Of a stretch of 36,332 nucleotides of DNA, positions 1 to 8,379 are shown in pieces. The notes under the pieces are model-generated. The model ran no database searches. It had not been told where the DNA came from and saw only the letters and a program-made list of their open reading frames with translations. The position numbers were made by a program, and so were the translations under genes. The DNA comes from JARRJS01 sp037388885. Lineage in GTDB: Bacteria; Gemmatimonadota; Gemmatimonadetes; Longimicrobiales; RSA9. Within the stretch, counting starts at the first letter, position 1; each line of letters opens with the position of its first letter. The stretch covers positions 1 through 36,332 of the forward strand of contig JARRJS010000095.1 of NCBI GenBank assembly GCA_037388885.1. The letters run 5' to 3'.

Positions 1-27
1 TCCGAGAGGTCGATCTCGGGCGGCGCG

Positions 28-945
28 CTATCGGGGCGGGGGCGGGGGTACCGTTGGTCGGTCAATGACGCTCCGGTTGCGGATCGGTTCACCCAGCGGT
101 CTGATCGTGGCGAGGCCGGGTTTGTAGTCCTTGAGGTACATGTTCAGGCTGCCGATGACGGGCACGCTGGACTTGAGCTGGATGACGAGGCGCCGGGCGT
201 CGTCGGAGAAGTAGACCTCTGCATGGCCACCTTCGCCGAACAACCCGCCCGCCTTGATGATGGGCTGGACGACGATGACGGGGAAGGTGCCCGCGTCGAC
301 CTTGATGGTGTCGCGGCGCAGCACGCGCAGCGTGACGGGGTTGCCGTCGGCCTTGAAGTAGCGGTTGAAGACGTAGGTCTCGCCCACCTCGAGGGGCAGG
401 GTGCGCACGAAGTAGAGGAACGAGACGTCGTCCAGGGGCGCATCCACGGGCAGCTCGCCGCTGTCCGTGTTGCCGCTGCGGAAGTCTTTGACCTCCCAGC
501 GCTTCTCGGCGGGAAAGAAGTCGTACTGGCGGTGCCGCTTGTAGCTCACTTCGTGCTGGTCCTGGACGAATCGGCGGGAAAAGAGCCCCTTCACGTCCAT
601 CCAGGAATCCAGCTGGTCGTCCACGTGCGCGAACAGGACGCCGCCCTTGGTGGTCATGCGCAGGTGGTACGTGAGGAACCCGTCGACGCGCTCCATGCCC
701 ACCACCTCCATGGAGCCTTTGCCCACGGTGCCGAAGATGCCGAGGCTCACCCGGTAATCGGCGCGTTCACCGGGTCCGAACGGAATGCTGTCCGGCCGGA
801 TCTGCGCGCGCGTCACGACGCTGTCCGGCGGGTCCGCGGCAGCGGTCTGCGTGCCGGTCTGTCCGCTGACAGCAACCGCCGAGCCGAGCGCCAGCGCCGC
901 CCACGCCAGCAAGACGGCGAATCGGGATCCGGGAGCGCGGTTCAT
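28..945 (-). CDS. DUF3108 domain-containing exported protein
   Basis: Protein of 305 residues with an N-terminal signal peptide (hydrophobic AVLLAWAALALGSAVAVSG) followed by a beta-rich region. The pattern of FGPGERADYRVSLG, a membrane-free body with many W/Y/F strands, and a closing segment with VYFSDDARRLVIQLKS fits the DUF3108 family, periplasmic beta-barrel-like proteins of unknown function. The start at 945 is chosen because AAGGGGG lies seven bases upstream of ATG; the open frame continues further upstream but that part is low-complexity Arg/Ala and overlaps the previous gene. It is the last gene of the LPS operon and begins 10 bases after the GT2 gene ends, so an envelope role is likely. 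Function not known. Confidence 0.85.
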   Translation of the reverse strand: MNRAPGSRFAVLLAWAALALGSAVAVSGQTGTQTAAADPPDSVVTRAQIRPDSIPFGPGERADYRVSLGIFGTVGKGSMEVVGMERVDGFLTYHLRMTTKGGVLFAHVDDQLDSWMDVKGLFSRRFVQDQHEVSYKRHRQYDFFPAEKRWEVKDFRSGNTDSGELPVDAPLDDVSFLYFVRTLPLEVGETYVFNRYFKADGNPVTLRVLRRDTIKVDAGTFPVIVVQPIIKAGGLFGEGGHAEVYFSDDARRLVIQLKSSVPVIGSLNMYLKDYKPGLATIRPLGEPIRNRSVIDRPTVPPPPPR

Positions 946-955
946 CGTACCCCCT

Positions 956-1834
956 TCAGGACGCCGCCGAGGAAGCCTGGCCACCGCCACCCTTGCCGCG
1001 ACCGCGGCGACCACGGCGACGCTGGCCGCCGCCGGGCGTTCGCTCCACGTGCCGCTCGGGCGCCTGCCACGCCCCGTCGACCTCGGGGCGGTTGCCTGCC
1101 GTCGCCGCCCCATCGCCCTTTGCGCGCATCAGCTTGATGATCTGGCGGGCGTTCTGCAAGGCGTGGAAGCGCGACGGTCGCTCGCGCCGATCGTAACGGA
1201 CGTCTACGGGCACCGCCTCGACCCGGCGCGCATGCGGCAGGGTCGCCGTCAGCAGCTGCGCGTTGGCGGCCCAGCCGTCCATGGTGAGAAGCGGACGTTC
1301 GCCCACGAGCTCCAACGCCTTCTTCAGGACCATGACACGGTAGGCCCGGAAGCCGGACAGCGGGTCGTGCTCCCCCTCCGATTCCAGCCGGCGCATCAGG
1401 TAGCTCCAGGCGCGACGCGACCAGCGAACGGCGTTGGGAGCCCGGTACGCACCCAGGGACATCTCGCCCGCGACCACGTCGGCGCCACCCTCGATGCGCT
1501 TGACCAGGTCGGGAATCTGGCCGGGTTCTTCCGTGAAGTCGGCCTGCAGCGTCACGACGACGTCGCGCTTCGGGTACGGCGCGCGTCGCACCGCTTCCCT
1601 CAATGCCTGCTCCAACGCTGCAGCGTAGCCGGTCTGCTTCTCGTTGCGGCGGATATGCAGCGGCAGCACGCGGGCGTACGGCGCCAGCACCTCGTCGGTG
1701 CCGTCGTCCGACGCGTCATCCACCACGAGGATCTGGTAATCTCGCCGGAACTCGCCCATCACGGTGCGAATCTTCCACAGCAGGACTCCGACCGTGCGTG
1801 CTTCGTTGTGAGCCGGTATGCAGATGTATATCAA
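956..1834 (-). CDS. Glycosyltransferase family 2 (DPM1-like), basic low-complexity tail
   Basis: Protein of 292 residues. Residues 1-110 form a GT-A fold start: IPAHNEARTVGVLL at 6-19, the nucleotide-binding LVVDDASDDGT at 37-46 and TLQADFTEEPGQ at 95-106, the pattern of dolichyl-phosphate-mannose-synthase-like transferases that move a sugar from a nucleotide donor to a lipid or glycan. No membrane helices follow the catalytic domain. The last 50 residues are a Gly/Arg/Lys-rich tail (GGGQRRRGRRGRGKGGGG) not typical of the family. The start is TTG (1834); homologues begin at this point and no ATG lies upstream in frame. Donor and acceptor cannot be told from sequence. Confidence 0.9.
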   Translation of the reverse strand: MIYICIPAHNEARTVGVLLWKIRTVMGEFRRDYQILVVDDASDDGTDEVLAPYARVLPLHIRRNEKQTGYAAALEQALREAVRRAPYPKRDVVVTLQADFTEEPGQIPDLVKRIEGGADVVAGEMSLGAYRAPNAVRWSRRAWSYLMRRLESEGEHDPLSGFRAYRVMVLKKALELVGERPLLTMDGWAANAQLLTATLPHARRVEAVPVDVRYDRRERPSRFHALQNARQIIKLMRAKGDGAATAGNRPEVDGAWQAPERHVERTPGGGQRRRGRRGRGKGGGGQASSAAS

Positions 1835-1978
1835 GTCAATTCTCGCATTTCGCCGTACTGGTCACGCCGCCCCATCGTGCCGTCGCCCGGTCCCATGGCT
1901 CGCCCGGCCGACGCCACTCGACTAGTACCGGCGAGCCGGGCCGCGGTTCCTCACCGCGTAACGCCTCCGCCGGAACGC

Positions 1979-2542
1979 CTACCCCAGCCACACCATCTTT
2001 GCGACCAGCAATGCGTACAGGAACACCACGCCGACCATGGCTTCCCACTCCCTGTTGATCCGGTAGCGGGACCACCGGAACGGCTCCGACTGCGGCGCGT
2101 CCGGTCGGTACGGCGTGAGCCGCGGCCGCAGCAACGGCACGTGCGCCGCATAGTCCCGGTATGTTTCGCCGAACTTCTGCTCCAGCTCCCGCGCCTCCCG
2201 CTGGATGGTTTGGCCATAGAAGAGCCCGAAGAACAACACTGCGGCCAGCGCGAAGTACGGCAACGCCCCGGCGACGCACAGCCCCAACCCGATGAACAGC
2301 GTGCCGATGTAGAGTGGATTGCGTGAGTATGCGTACGGCCCGGTAGTGGTCAGCACCAGGTCCTTGCGCAGCGTGCCGCCCGCCCACGCCCGGATCGCCA
2401 GGCCCAGCAGCGATACGCCGAAGCCCACGACGAGGAGCAGTACCGTCGGTTTCGCCAGCACCAGTAGCAGCGGCAGCGCCAGCCACACACCCCGCAGCCG
2501 CACCCAGTATACGATCCTATCCGCCAACCCCCGCTTCTTCAA
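1979..2542 (-). CDS. Isoprenylcysteine carboxylmethyltransferase-family membrane protein
   Basis: Protein of 187 residues with four or five membrane helices. GPYAYSRNPLYIGTLFIGLG at about 89-108 is the ICMT/PEMT signature (R-N-P-x-Y), and REARELEQKFGETYRDYAAHVP at about 135-156 is the conserved E-x(2)-F-G-x-x-Y-x-x-Y cytoplasmic motif that binds S-adenosylmethionine. Members methylate isoprenylated proteins, phospholipids or, in bacteria, mostly unknown membrane substrates. The start is TTG at 2542, supported by GGGGGAGGGG four bases upstream. It sits 36 bases after the LpxL-like gene, so the substrate may be an envelope lipid (inference). The 144 bases after it (1835-1978) hold nothing recognisable. 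Confidence 0.85.
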   Translation of the reverse strand: MKKRGLADRIVYWVRLRGVWLALPLLLVLAKPTVLLLVVGFGVSLLGLAIRAWAGGTLRKDLVLTTTGPYAYSRNPLYIGTLFIGLGLCVAGALPYFALAAVLFFGLFYGQTIQREARELEQKFGETYRDYAAHVPLLRPRLTPYRPDAPQSEPFRWSRYRINREWEAMVGVVFLYALLVAKMVWLG

Positions 2543-2578
2543 CGCCCCTCCCCCGTTCTCACAATGACCCCGCCGTAC

Positions 2579-3520
2579 CTACCCGCCCGCGCCCCCGCCC
2601 CCGCCTGCCTCATCGCCCCCGCCTGCCTCCCTCGGTCTCGTCTTCCAGCGCTTGTGCTGCCAGAAGTACTGGCCCGGCATGCGCCGCACCTCTTCCTCGA
2701 GCACGGCGGTGAACGCCGCGGTCATGCGCCGTACGGCGTCCTCTGTGGGGCCGCTCCGGTCGGTCTGAACGCGCCGCAGCCGCACCTGGTATCCACCCAC
2801 GGCACGCAGCGCGACACCGAAGAAGATGGGCGCGCCGGTGCGCAGTGCCATGAGCGCCGGCCCGCGGTGGGTCGACGCGGCGCGGCCCATGAAGGGCACG
2901 AACACGCCCGATCCGCGCCCGTCCTGGTCGGCCACGAACGCCACCAGGCGACCGGCGCGCAGCGAGCGCAGCGCTTCCCGCGAGGCGCGGCTCCGCTCGA
3001 TGATGCGCATGCCCAGCCGGTCGCGCGCGCGCTGCAGCAGCGCCTCGAAGAGCGGGTTGGCCTGCCGTTGCGCCACGCCATCGATGGGAACGCCACGCAC
3101 CGCCAGTGCCGACCCGCCGATCTCCCAGTTGCCCAGGTGACCCGTGACCAGGACGACGCCGTGCCCCTCTTCCAGCGCGGCGCGCACGTCGTCCAGCCCC
3201 TCCACCTCCGTCATCCTGCGGATCGTGTCCGGAACGGCGTCCAGCAGCCGCAGCATGGTGGCCGCCTCCCGGCCCAGGTGCGAGTAGGACGCCCGCGCCG
3301 TGCGCAGGACCCAGCGCTCGTCCTGATCGGGGAACGAGCGCCGCAGGTGGTCCAGCACCACGTCCCGGCGGACGCCCAGCCGGAAAGCCAACCCGCCCAG
3401 CGTGCGCCCCAGGAGGTCGCCGCCTCTCCGCCCGAGGCCGCGCACGGCGAGGCGCAGGGCGTGCACCGCGCCGATCTCGACCCGATGCGACAGCGTCGGC
3501 TTGCGGTCGGTCGGGCTCAT
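2579..3520 (-). CDS. LpxL/HtrB-family lysophospholipid (lipid A) acyltransferase
   Basis: Protein of 313 residues. The catalytic H-x4-E motif is HLGNWE (His128, Glu133), preceded by GHGVVLVTG. VAFVADQDGRGSGVFVPFMG and THRGPALMALRTGAPIFFG follow, and the protein closes with GQYFWQHKRWKTRP; all are hallmarks of the LPLAT/LpxL family that adds secondary acyl chains to lipid A at the inner membrane. The extreme C-terminus is a dispensable-looking Gly/Ala/Glu tail. Its ATG overlaps the stop of the upstream heptosyltransferase by four bases (ATGA). The chain length added cannot be predicted. A late acyltransferase next to heptosyltransferases and an MsbA-type flippase supports an LPS role. Confidence 0.92.
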   Translation of the reverse strand: MSPTDRKPTLSHRVEIGAVHALRLAVRGLGRRGGDLLGRTLGGLAFRLGVRRDVVLDHLRRSFPDQDERWVLRTARASYSHLGREAATMLRLLDAVPDTIRRMTEVEGLDDVRAALEEGHGVVLVTGHLGNWEIGGSALAVRGVPIDGVAQRQANPLFEALLQRARDRLGMRIIERSRASREALRSLRAGRLVAFVADQDGRGSGVFVPFMGRAASTHRGPALMALRTGAPIFFGVALRAVGGYQVRLRRVQTDRSGPTEDAVRRMTAAFTAVLEEEVRRMPGQYFWQHKRWKTRPREAGGGDEAGGGGGAGG

Positions 3521-4581
3521 GGCCGCTCATCCTTCCATCGCGGCATGTAGCGCAGGCGGGCCCGCTCCACCCGCTCCAGCACGTCGTCCACCGTGATGCG
3601 CTCCATGCGGCCTTGCTTGGGGTCCCACGCCGATGGGTCGGGCGCTGCGCCCAGGTCCGTGTACGCGTCCACCCACAGGTCCTGGCACCAGCGGTAGGGG
3701 CCCACGCGCCACGGATTGGTATGGCCGTACAGGCCGATCACCGGCACGCCCAGCGCCCGGGCGATGTGCACGGGCCCCGTGTCCGGCGCGACCACCAGGT
3801 CGCTGCCTTCCAGCAGCCAGACCAGACGACGGATGCCGTCGCCCAAGGCCCGGGCCGGCGCAACGGACGCCTTCGCTTCGATGTCCGCCGCGATGGCCGC
3901 TTCACGCTCGGACGGTCCTCCCACCAGCAGCGTGCGGAAGCCGAAGTCGTGCTCCAGGGCGTCCACCAGCTGCGCGAAGCCGTCGGCGAGCCAGTCCTTC
4001 TTCGGGTTCGCCGTGGCCGGCACAAGGGACACGACCGGCCGGTCCCGGCCCAGTGCGTCGAAGAACGACGCCTGCTGCGCACGCTCTTCCTGCGTGAGCG
4101 TGATGCGCCACTCCAGCGGCTCCGCCGGCACGCCGAGTATGGTCAGGAATTCCAGGAACATGTCCTGGGTGTGCTGCCGCGGCCGGGTCGGCAACCGCCG
4201 GTTGTGGAACAGCCAGACCATGTCGCGCGATCGTTCCCGATCGAAGCCGAGCCGGATGGGTGCACCCGACAGCACAGTCGGCCAGACGCTCTTGAAGTAG
4301 ATGTTCAGGTTGATGGCCAGGTCGAAGTCCCGGCCGCGCAGCGCGCCCCACAATTCACGCACGCCGGCCACGCCGCGCTTCTTCCGGTACACCACCACGT
4401 CGTCGATGGCGGGGTGGCCATCCAGCAGCGGTGCGGGCATGGGCTCCACGACCCAGGTGATGCGCCGGCCCGGGTCATCCCGCTTGAGAGCGTTCACCAC
4501 CGGCAGTCCGTGCACGACATCGCCCAGGCCCGTGAGCAGGGTCACGCAGATGCGGGCGCCGTCGTCCATCATCGGGCTCAT
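3517..4581 (-). CDS. Glycosyltransferase family 9 (heptosyltransferase), copy B
   Basis: Protein of 354 residues of the ADP-heptose:LPS heptosyltransferase family, which extends the LPS inner core from the cytoplasmic face. It shows LLTGLGDVVHGLPVVNALKR near the N-terminus, LVGGPSEREAA in the middle, and the donor-site signature VVAPDTGPVHIARALGVP followed by LYGHTNPWRVGPY. The start at 4581 is chosen because ATGA overlaps the stop of the upstream glycosyltransferase; the longer frame adds only Gly/Arg-rich residues. A second ATG lies nine bases inside. It is clearly paralogous to the gene at 9987-11063. Which heptose it adds is not determined. Confidence 0.92.
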   Translation of the reverse strand: MSPMMDDGARICVTLLTGLGDVVHGLPVVNALKRDDPGRRITWVVEPMPAPLLDGHPAIDDVVVYRKKRGVAGVRELWGALRGRDFDLAINLNIYFKSVWPTVLSGAPIRLGFDRERSRDMVWLFHNRRLPTRPRQHTQDMFLEFLTILGVPAEPLEWRITLTQEERAQQASFFDALGRDRPVVSLVPATANPKKDWLADGFAQLVDALEHDFGFRTLLVGGPSEREAAIAADIEAKASVAPARALGDGIRRLVWLLEGSDLVVAPDTGPVHIARALGVPVIGLYGHTNPWRVGPYRWCQDLWVDAYTDLGAAPDPSAWDPKQGRMERITVDDVLERVERARLRYMPRWKDERP

Positions 4582-5448
4582 GACCGCACCAGCGCCTCGA
4601 GGAACGAGCGGTACTGCGCCGCCACGTTGCGGATGTGGTACGCCCCGGCGGCTTCGAAAGCGGCCGCCCCCATTTCCGCACGCCATACAGGGTCCCGAAC
4701 CAGCCGGTTCACCAGCAGGCGCATCTCCCCGGCGTCGCGCGCGAACAGGCAGGTGGTGCCATGCAACCCCACCTCCAGGTACCCGGTCTCCACGGACATG
4801 ACCGCCGGGATCCCGAAGCTCATGAAGTTGGCCAGCTTCACGGCCGAGTTGTAGCGCGCCTTGTCAGAATGCCGGCGGAAGCCGACGCCGATGTCGATGC
4901 CCAGGTAGGTCTGCACCAGCTGCTCCCGCGTCTCGCCGTCCAGCAGCGAGACCAGCCGGTGTTCCGTGTTGCGCAGCGCCTTGCGGGTCTGCGGCCAGTG
5001 GTCGCTGTCGCCCACGTAGCCGAGCGTGGCCGGGGAGCGCTCCGGGATGCGCGCTTCCTCGAAGTTGCAGTGGACGCTCGAACCTGGACTCCAGCAGCGC
5101 GGCGTGGGTGTGATTCGCGCCGATGAATGCGTCCAGTACGTCCGCCACGCGTCGCACCTTGCGCCACTTGAAATTGTCCAGCGGATCGGCCACCTGGCGC
5201 GCGCCGGCACGCCGCACCGCGTCCACCGTTTCTCGCGGCGGTATGCGCTTCACGTACACGACGACATCGTAGCCGCCCGTTCGCGTCGGGTCCAGCTCGG
5301 TGAAGCGGCACGCGTCGGCACCCAGTGCGGCCGCGACCTGCCGGCCGCGGATCTCCGCGGACCCCAGACCCACGCGCTCGTACACGAACAGGGCGCGCAC
5401 ACTCGTCGGGGCCAGGACGGTTCCCACGCTCGGCGCGTCAGCCGCCAT
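4578..5448 (-). pseudogene. GT-B glycosyltransferase split by a frameshift
   Basis: Two adjoining frames together make one glycosyltransferase of about 290 residues. The N-terminal half (from ATG at 5448) reads VRALFVYERVGLGSAEIRGR and continues to IGANHTHAALLES. The C-terminal half, in another frame, reads VHCNFEEARIPERSPATLGY, then SAVKLANFMSFGIPAVMS and ends at 4578. The second half has the GT-B nucleotide-sugar-site pattern (K-L-x-N-x-x-x-x-G-x-P). The frames switch between about 5076 and 5100, which needs one surplus base or two missing ones. The gene overlaps the upstream GT4 gene by 11 bases and the downstream heptosyltransferase by four, so gene order is intact. A consensus error is as likely as a true pseudogene. 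Confidence 0.75.
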
Positions 5449-6544
5449 CGGTCGGACCCCGCAACACGTTCTCCGTTTCCGCCAGCATGCGATCCACGGA
5501 GAACCAGTGCTCCGCCCGGTACAGCGCCTCCTCCCGACGCGCTCTCGCCACCGGCGCGGCGTCCACCACCGCGCGCAACGCCTCCTCGAGAGCCACGCCC
5601 AGGACCGCCGCATCGTCCGGCGGCACGATCCACCCGGCGGACGGACGCCCGTCCCTGGCATCGAGCGCTTCTCGCACACCACCGATGTCCGTCGCCACTA
5701 CCAGCCGGCCCGCCGCCATGGCCTCCAGCATTACGTTGGCCATCCCCTCCTTCCGGCTGCACAACGCGAACACGTCGCAGTCCGTCAGCAGGCGGGCCAG
5801 ATCCTCCCGGAAACCGAGCCAGTGGACGCGGCCCGCTAGGCCCAGCGCCGCCGCCTGCCGCCGCAGTGCACCCTCTTCCGGACCCGCGCCCGCCACCACC
5901 AGCCGGGCATCGGGGACGGAGACACGGGCGAACGCCGCCAGCAGAACGTCGAAGCCTTTCCGCCGCTCCAACCGGCCGGCCCCGGCCACGACCGGCACGT
6001 CCGGACCCAGGCCCAGCTCCGCACGCAGCGCGCCGCCGGACGGCGTCGGCCGCTTCACACCGTTCAGCACCACATGCACCGCGTCGGCCGGGAACCAGGG
6101 CGCAGACGCCAGCCAGCGGCGGCGGATGTCCTCGGAATTGACCATGAGGGCGTCCACATAATGACGGAATGCATGGCGGTACTTCCAGCGCGCCGGCAGG
6201 CCTTCCTCCATGCCCCAGCGTTCCACCACCCGGGGCACCCGCGCACGGCGCGCCGCCCAGCCGGCCCAGAACGATTTCTTGAACCAGCTCAGCAACGCGG
6301 CATCCGGCCGCTCACGGCGCAGGAACGCCGCGAAGGCGCCCGCGTGGACCAGGTCGACGTCGCCGCCGATGTGCACATCGTGCACAGGCACCCCCAGCGA
6401 CGTCAGGTGCACGTGTACCGGGTGGCCACGACGGCAGGCGACGACGACCTGGTGGCCGCGGTCGCGCAGGCCTGCCGCGACCATGGTCAGCACCTTCTCG
6501 TTGCCGCCCCAGATGGGGCTGTCGATCTGGAGGGCGATCTTCAT
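5438..6544 (-). CDS. Glycosyltransferase family 4 (GT-B)
   Basis: Protein of 368 residues with both Rossmann domains of GT-B enzymes. The N-terminal domain has the Gly-rich IDSPIWGGNEKVL. The C-terminal domain has AGAGRLERRKGFDVLLAAF (Arg191 and Lys196, which contact the donor phosphates), LVVAGAGPEEGAL, and the E-x7-E motif EGMANVMLEAMAAG (Glu266, Glu274). It would transfer a sugar with retention of configuration, here probably to the LPS core. ATGA overlap with the upstream ABC transporter and an 11-base overlap with the next glycosyltransferase indicate one transcript with coupled translation. Confidence 0.92.
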   Translation of the reverse strand: MKIALQIDSPIWGGNEKVLTMVAAGLRDRGHQVVVACRRGHPVHVHLTSLGVPVHDVHIGGDVDLVHAGAFAAFLRRERPDAALLSWFKKSFWAGWAARRARVPRVVERWGMEEGLPARWKYRHAFRHYVDALMVNSEDIRRRWLASAPWFPADAVHVVLNGVKRPTPSGGALRAELGLGPDVPVVAGAGRLERRKGFDVLLAAFARVSVPDARLVVAGAGPEEGALRRQAAALGLAGRVHWLGFREDLARLLTDCDVFALCSRKEGMANVMLEAMAAGRLVVATDIGGVREALDARDGRPSAGWIVPPDDAAVLGVALEEALRAVVDAAPVARARREEALYRAEHWFSVDRMLAETENVLRGPTDGG

Positions 6545-8379
6545 CCTGCGGGAGCCTGGAGGTCCGCCGCGTCCATCGACTCGAACTGGAGGCGGTAGAG
6601 GCGGCGGTACACGCCGTTGATGGCGAGGAGCTCGTCGTGCCGGCCGCGCTCGACGATGCGGCCGTCGTCCAGCACGACGATGGCGTGTGCCCGGCGCACG
6701 GTGGACAGCCGGTGCGCGATGACCAGCACCGTCCGGTCCTCCATCAGGCGTTCGATGGCGGCCTGCACCAGGCGCTCGCTCTCCGTGTCCAGCGCGGAGG
6801 TCGCCTCGTCGAGGATCAGGATGGGCGTGTTTCTGAGCAGGGCCCGTGCGATGGCGATGCGTTGCCGTTGCCCGCCGGAGATGCGGGTGCCCCGTTCGCC
6901 CAGCAGCGTGTCGTAGCCGGCGGGCAGGTCCATGATGAACTCATGGGCATTGGCGGCCTTCGCCGCCTCCTCCAACGCCGCGGGCTGCACGCTGTCGAGG
7001 CCGTAGGCGATGTTGGCGCGCACCGTGTCGTGGAACAGGATGGTCTCCTGGGTCACGATGCCCATGAGGGACCGCAGGTCCTGCACGCGGTACTGCCGCA
7101 GGTCCACGCCATCCAGCGTGATGCGGCCGGCGGTGGGGTCGTAGAAGCGAGGCACGAGATTGGCCAGCGTCGTCTTGCCGGCGCCGCTGGGGCCCACGAG
7201 CGCCACGACCTGCCCGTGACCGATCTCCAGGTCCACGTCACGTACCGCCGGCTCGTCCGTGCCGTAGCCGAAGGTCACGTCCTCGAACCGGATGGCGTCG
7301 CGGAATGTGGATACCGGTCTTGCATCGGGCCGGTTCACGATCTCGGGCTGCGCGTCCAGCAGCTCGAACGCCCGTCCTGCCGCCACCAGCCCTGGCTGCA
7401 CGAGCGATGGGAACTGCCCCAGCCACTTTACCGGCTGCTGCATGCGCATGGCGATGCCTGCGAACGCCAGGAACGCCGAGGCGCCCAGCGACCGGTCCAG
7501 GATCACCATGCGGCCGCCGAACCAGAGCAGCACGAGCACGGCCACGGCGATGATCACTTCGGTCGCCGGCGGGAACAGCTGGCGCCAGCGCTCGTTGCGC
7601 ACCATGGCCTTGTAGTACTGCCGCGTGAGCGCCCGGAACCGGTTCGTCTCCCAGGCCTCGGCACCCGCGGCTTTCACCAGGCGAATGCCGCCCACCGTCT
7701 CCTGGATGTGCGACGCCAGCTCGCCCACCGCGTCCCAAACCTTGAGCACGCCGACGCGCAGACGTTCCCGGAAGTGGTTCCACAGGCCCACCATGAGCGG
7801 GACCGCGATCAGCGTGATTAGTGTCAGCTTCCAGGAGATCATCAGCATGGTCGCGATCAGGAACAGCACCTGGATGCTGTTGGACAGCGCCTTGGCCAGA
7901 TTCGCCGTCACCAGGCTCCGCATCTGGTCCACGTCGTTCGTCAGGCGCGAGATGATCTGCCCCGACTTCGTGCGGTGGAAGAACGCCAGGTCCAGCGTCA
8001 GCAGGTTGTCGTAGATCTCGTCCCGCATGTCCCGCGTCACGTGCTGATCGATGGTCACCACCAGCACCAGCTGCAGATACTGGACGAGGTTCTTCACCAC
8101 CAGCACCACGAACAGCACCAGCATGACGTTGCGCAGGCCCACCAGCGGTGCGTCCGCCGGCAGCAGCCCGCCGATGGTCGCCCGCAGGATGCGGTGCACC
8201 ATCGTGTGGCCCTGGAACAGGCCACCCGACGCGTTTCCGAACAGCACGTTCAGGAAGGGGATCAGCAATGTCAGGCTGCCGGCGTCCAGCGCGCCGTAAA
8301 GCACCATCGCCACGACCGACAGCAGGAAAAGTCGCTGGTAGGGCCGCAGGTAGCCCAGGATGCGCAGATACTGCTTCAT
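6541..8379 (-). CDS. msbA: MsbA-type ABC exporter (lipid A-core flippase), fused TMD-NBD
   Basis: Protein of 612 residues with six membrane helices (about 15-320) followed by an ATPase domain. Walker A is GPSGAGKTT at about 396-404, the Q-loop is VTQET, the signature is ISGGQRQRIAIARALL from 500, Walker B is ILILDEATSALD, and the switch His is in VIAHRLST (His556). The architecture and length match MsbA, which flips lipid A-core across the inner membrane as a homodimer. The start at 8379 is set by the ATGA overlap with the upstream PorX-like gene. Other lipid or peptide exporters of the same fold cannot be excluded by sequence alone, but the setting among LPS genes favours MsbA. Confidence 0.93.
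   Translation of the reverse strand: MKQYLRILGYLRPYQRLFLLSVVAMVLYGALDAGSLTLLIPFLNVLFGNASGGLFQGHTMVHRILRATIGGLLPADAPLVGLRNVMLVLFVVLVVKNLVQYLQLVLVVTIDQHVTRDMRDEIYDNLLTLDLAFFHRTKSGQIISRLTNDVDQMRSLVTANLAKALSNSIQVLFLIATMLMISWKLTLITLIAVPLMVGLWNHFRERLRVGVLKVWDAVGELASHIQETVGGIRLVKAAGAEAWETNRFRALTRQYYKAMVRNERWRQLFPPATEVIIAVAVLVLLWFGGRMVILDRSLGASAFLAFAGIAMRMQQPVKWLGQFPSLVQPGLVAAGRAFELLDAQPEIVNRPDARPVSTFRDAIRFEDVTFGYGTDEPAVRDVDLEIGHGQVVALVGPSGAGKTTLANLVPRFYDPTAGRITLDGVDLRQYRVQDLRSLMGIVTQETILFHDTVRANIAYGLDSVQPAALEEAAKAANAHEFIMDLPAGYDTLLGERGTRISGGQRQRIAIARALLRNTPILILDEATSALDTESERLVQAAIERLMEDRTVLVIAHRLSTVRRAHAIVVLDDGRIVERGRHDELLAINGVYRRLYRLQFESMDAADLQAPAG

Noticed and set aside
5076..5100. Programmed ribosomal frameshift
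   Set aside because: No slippery heptamer or downstream stimulating structure is visible; an indel in the consensus or a real mutation is simpler.
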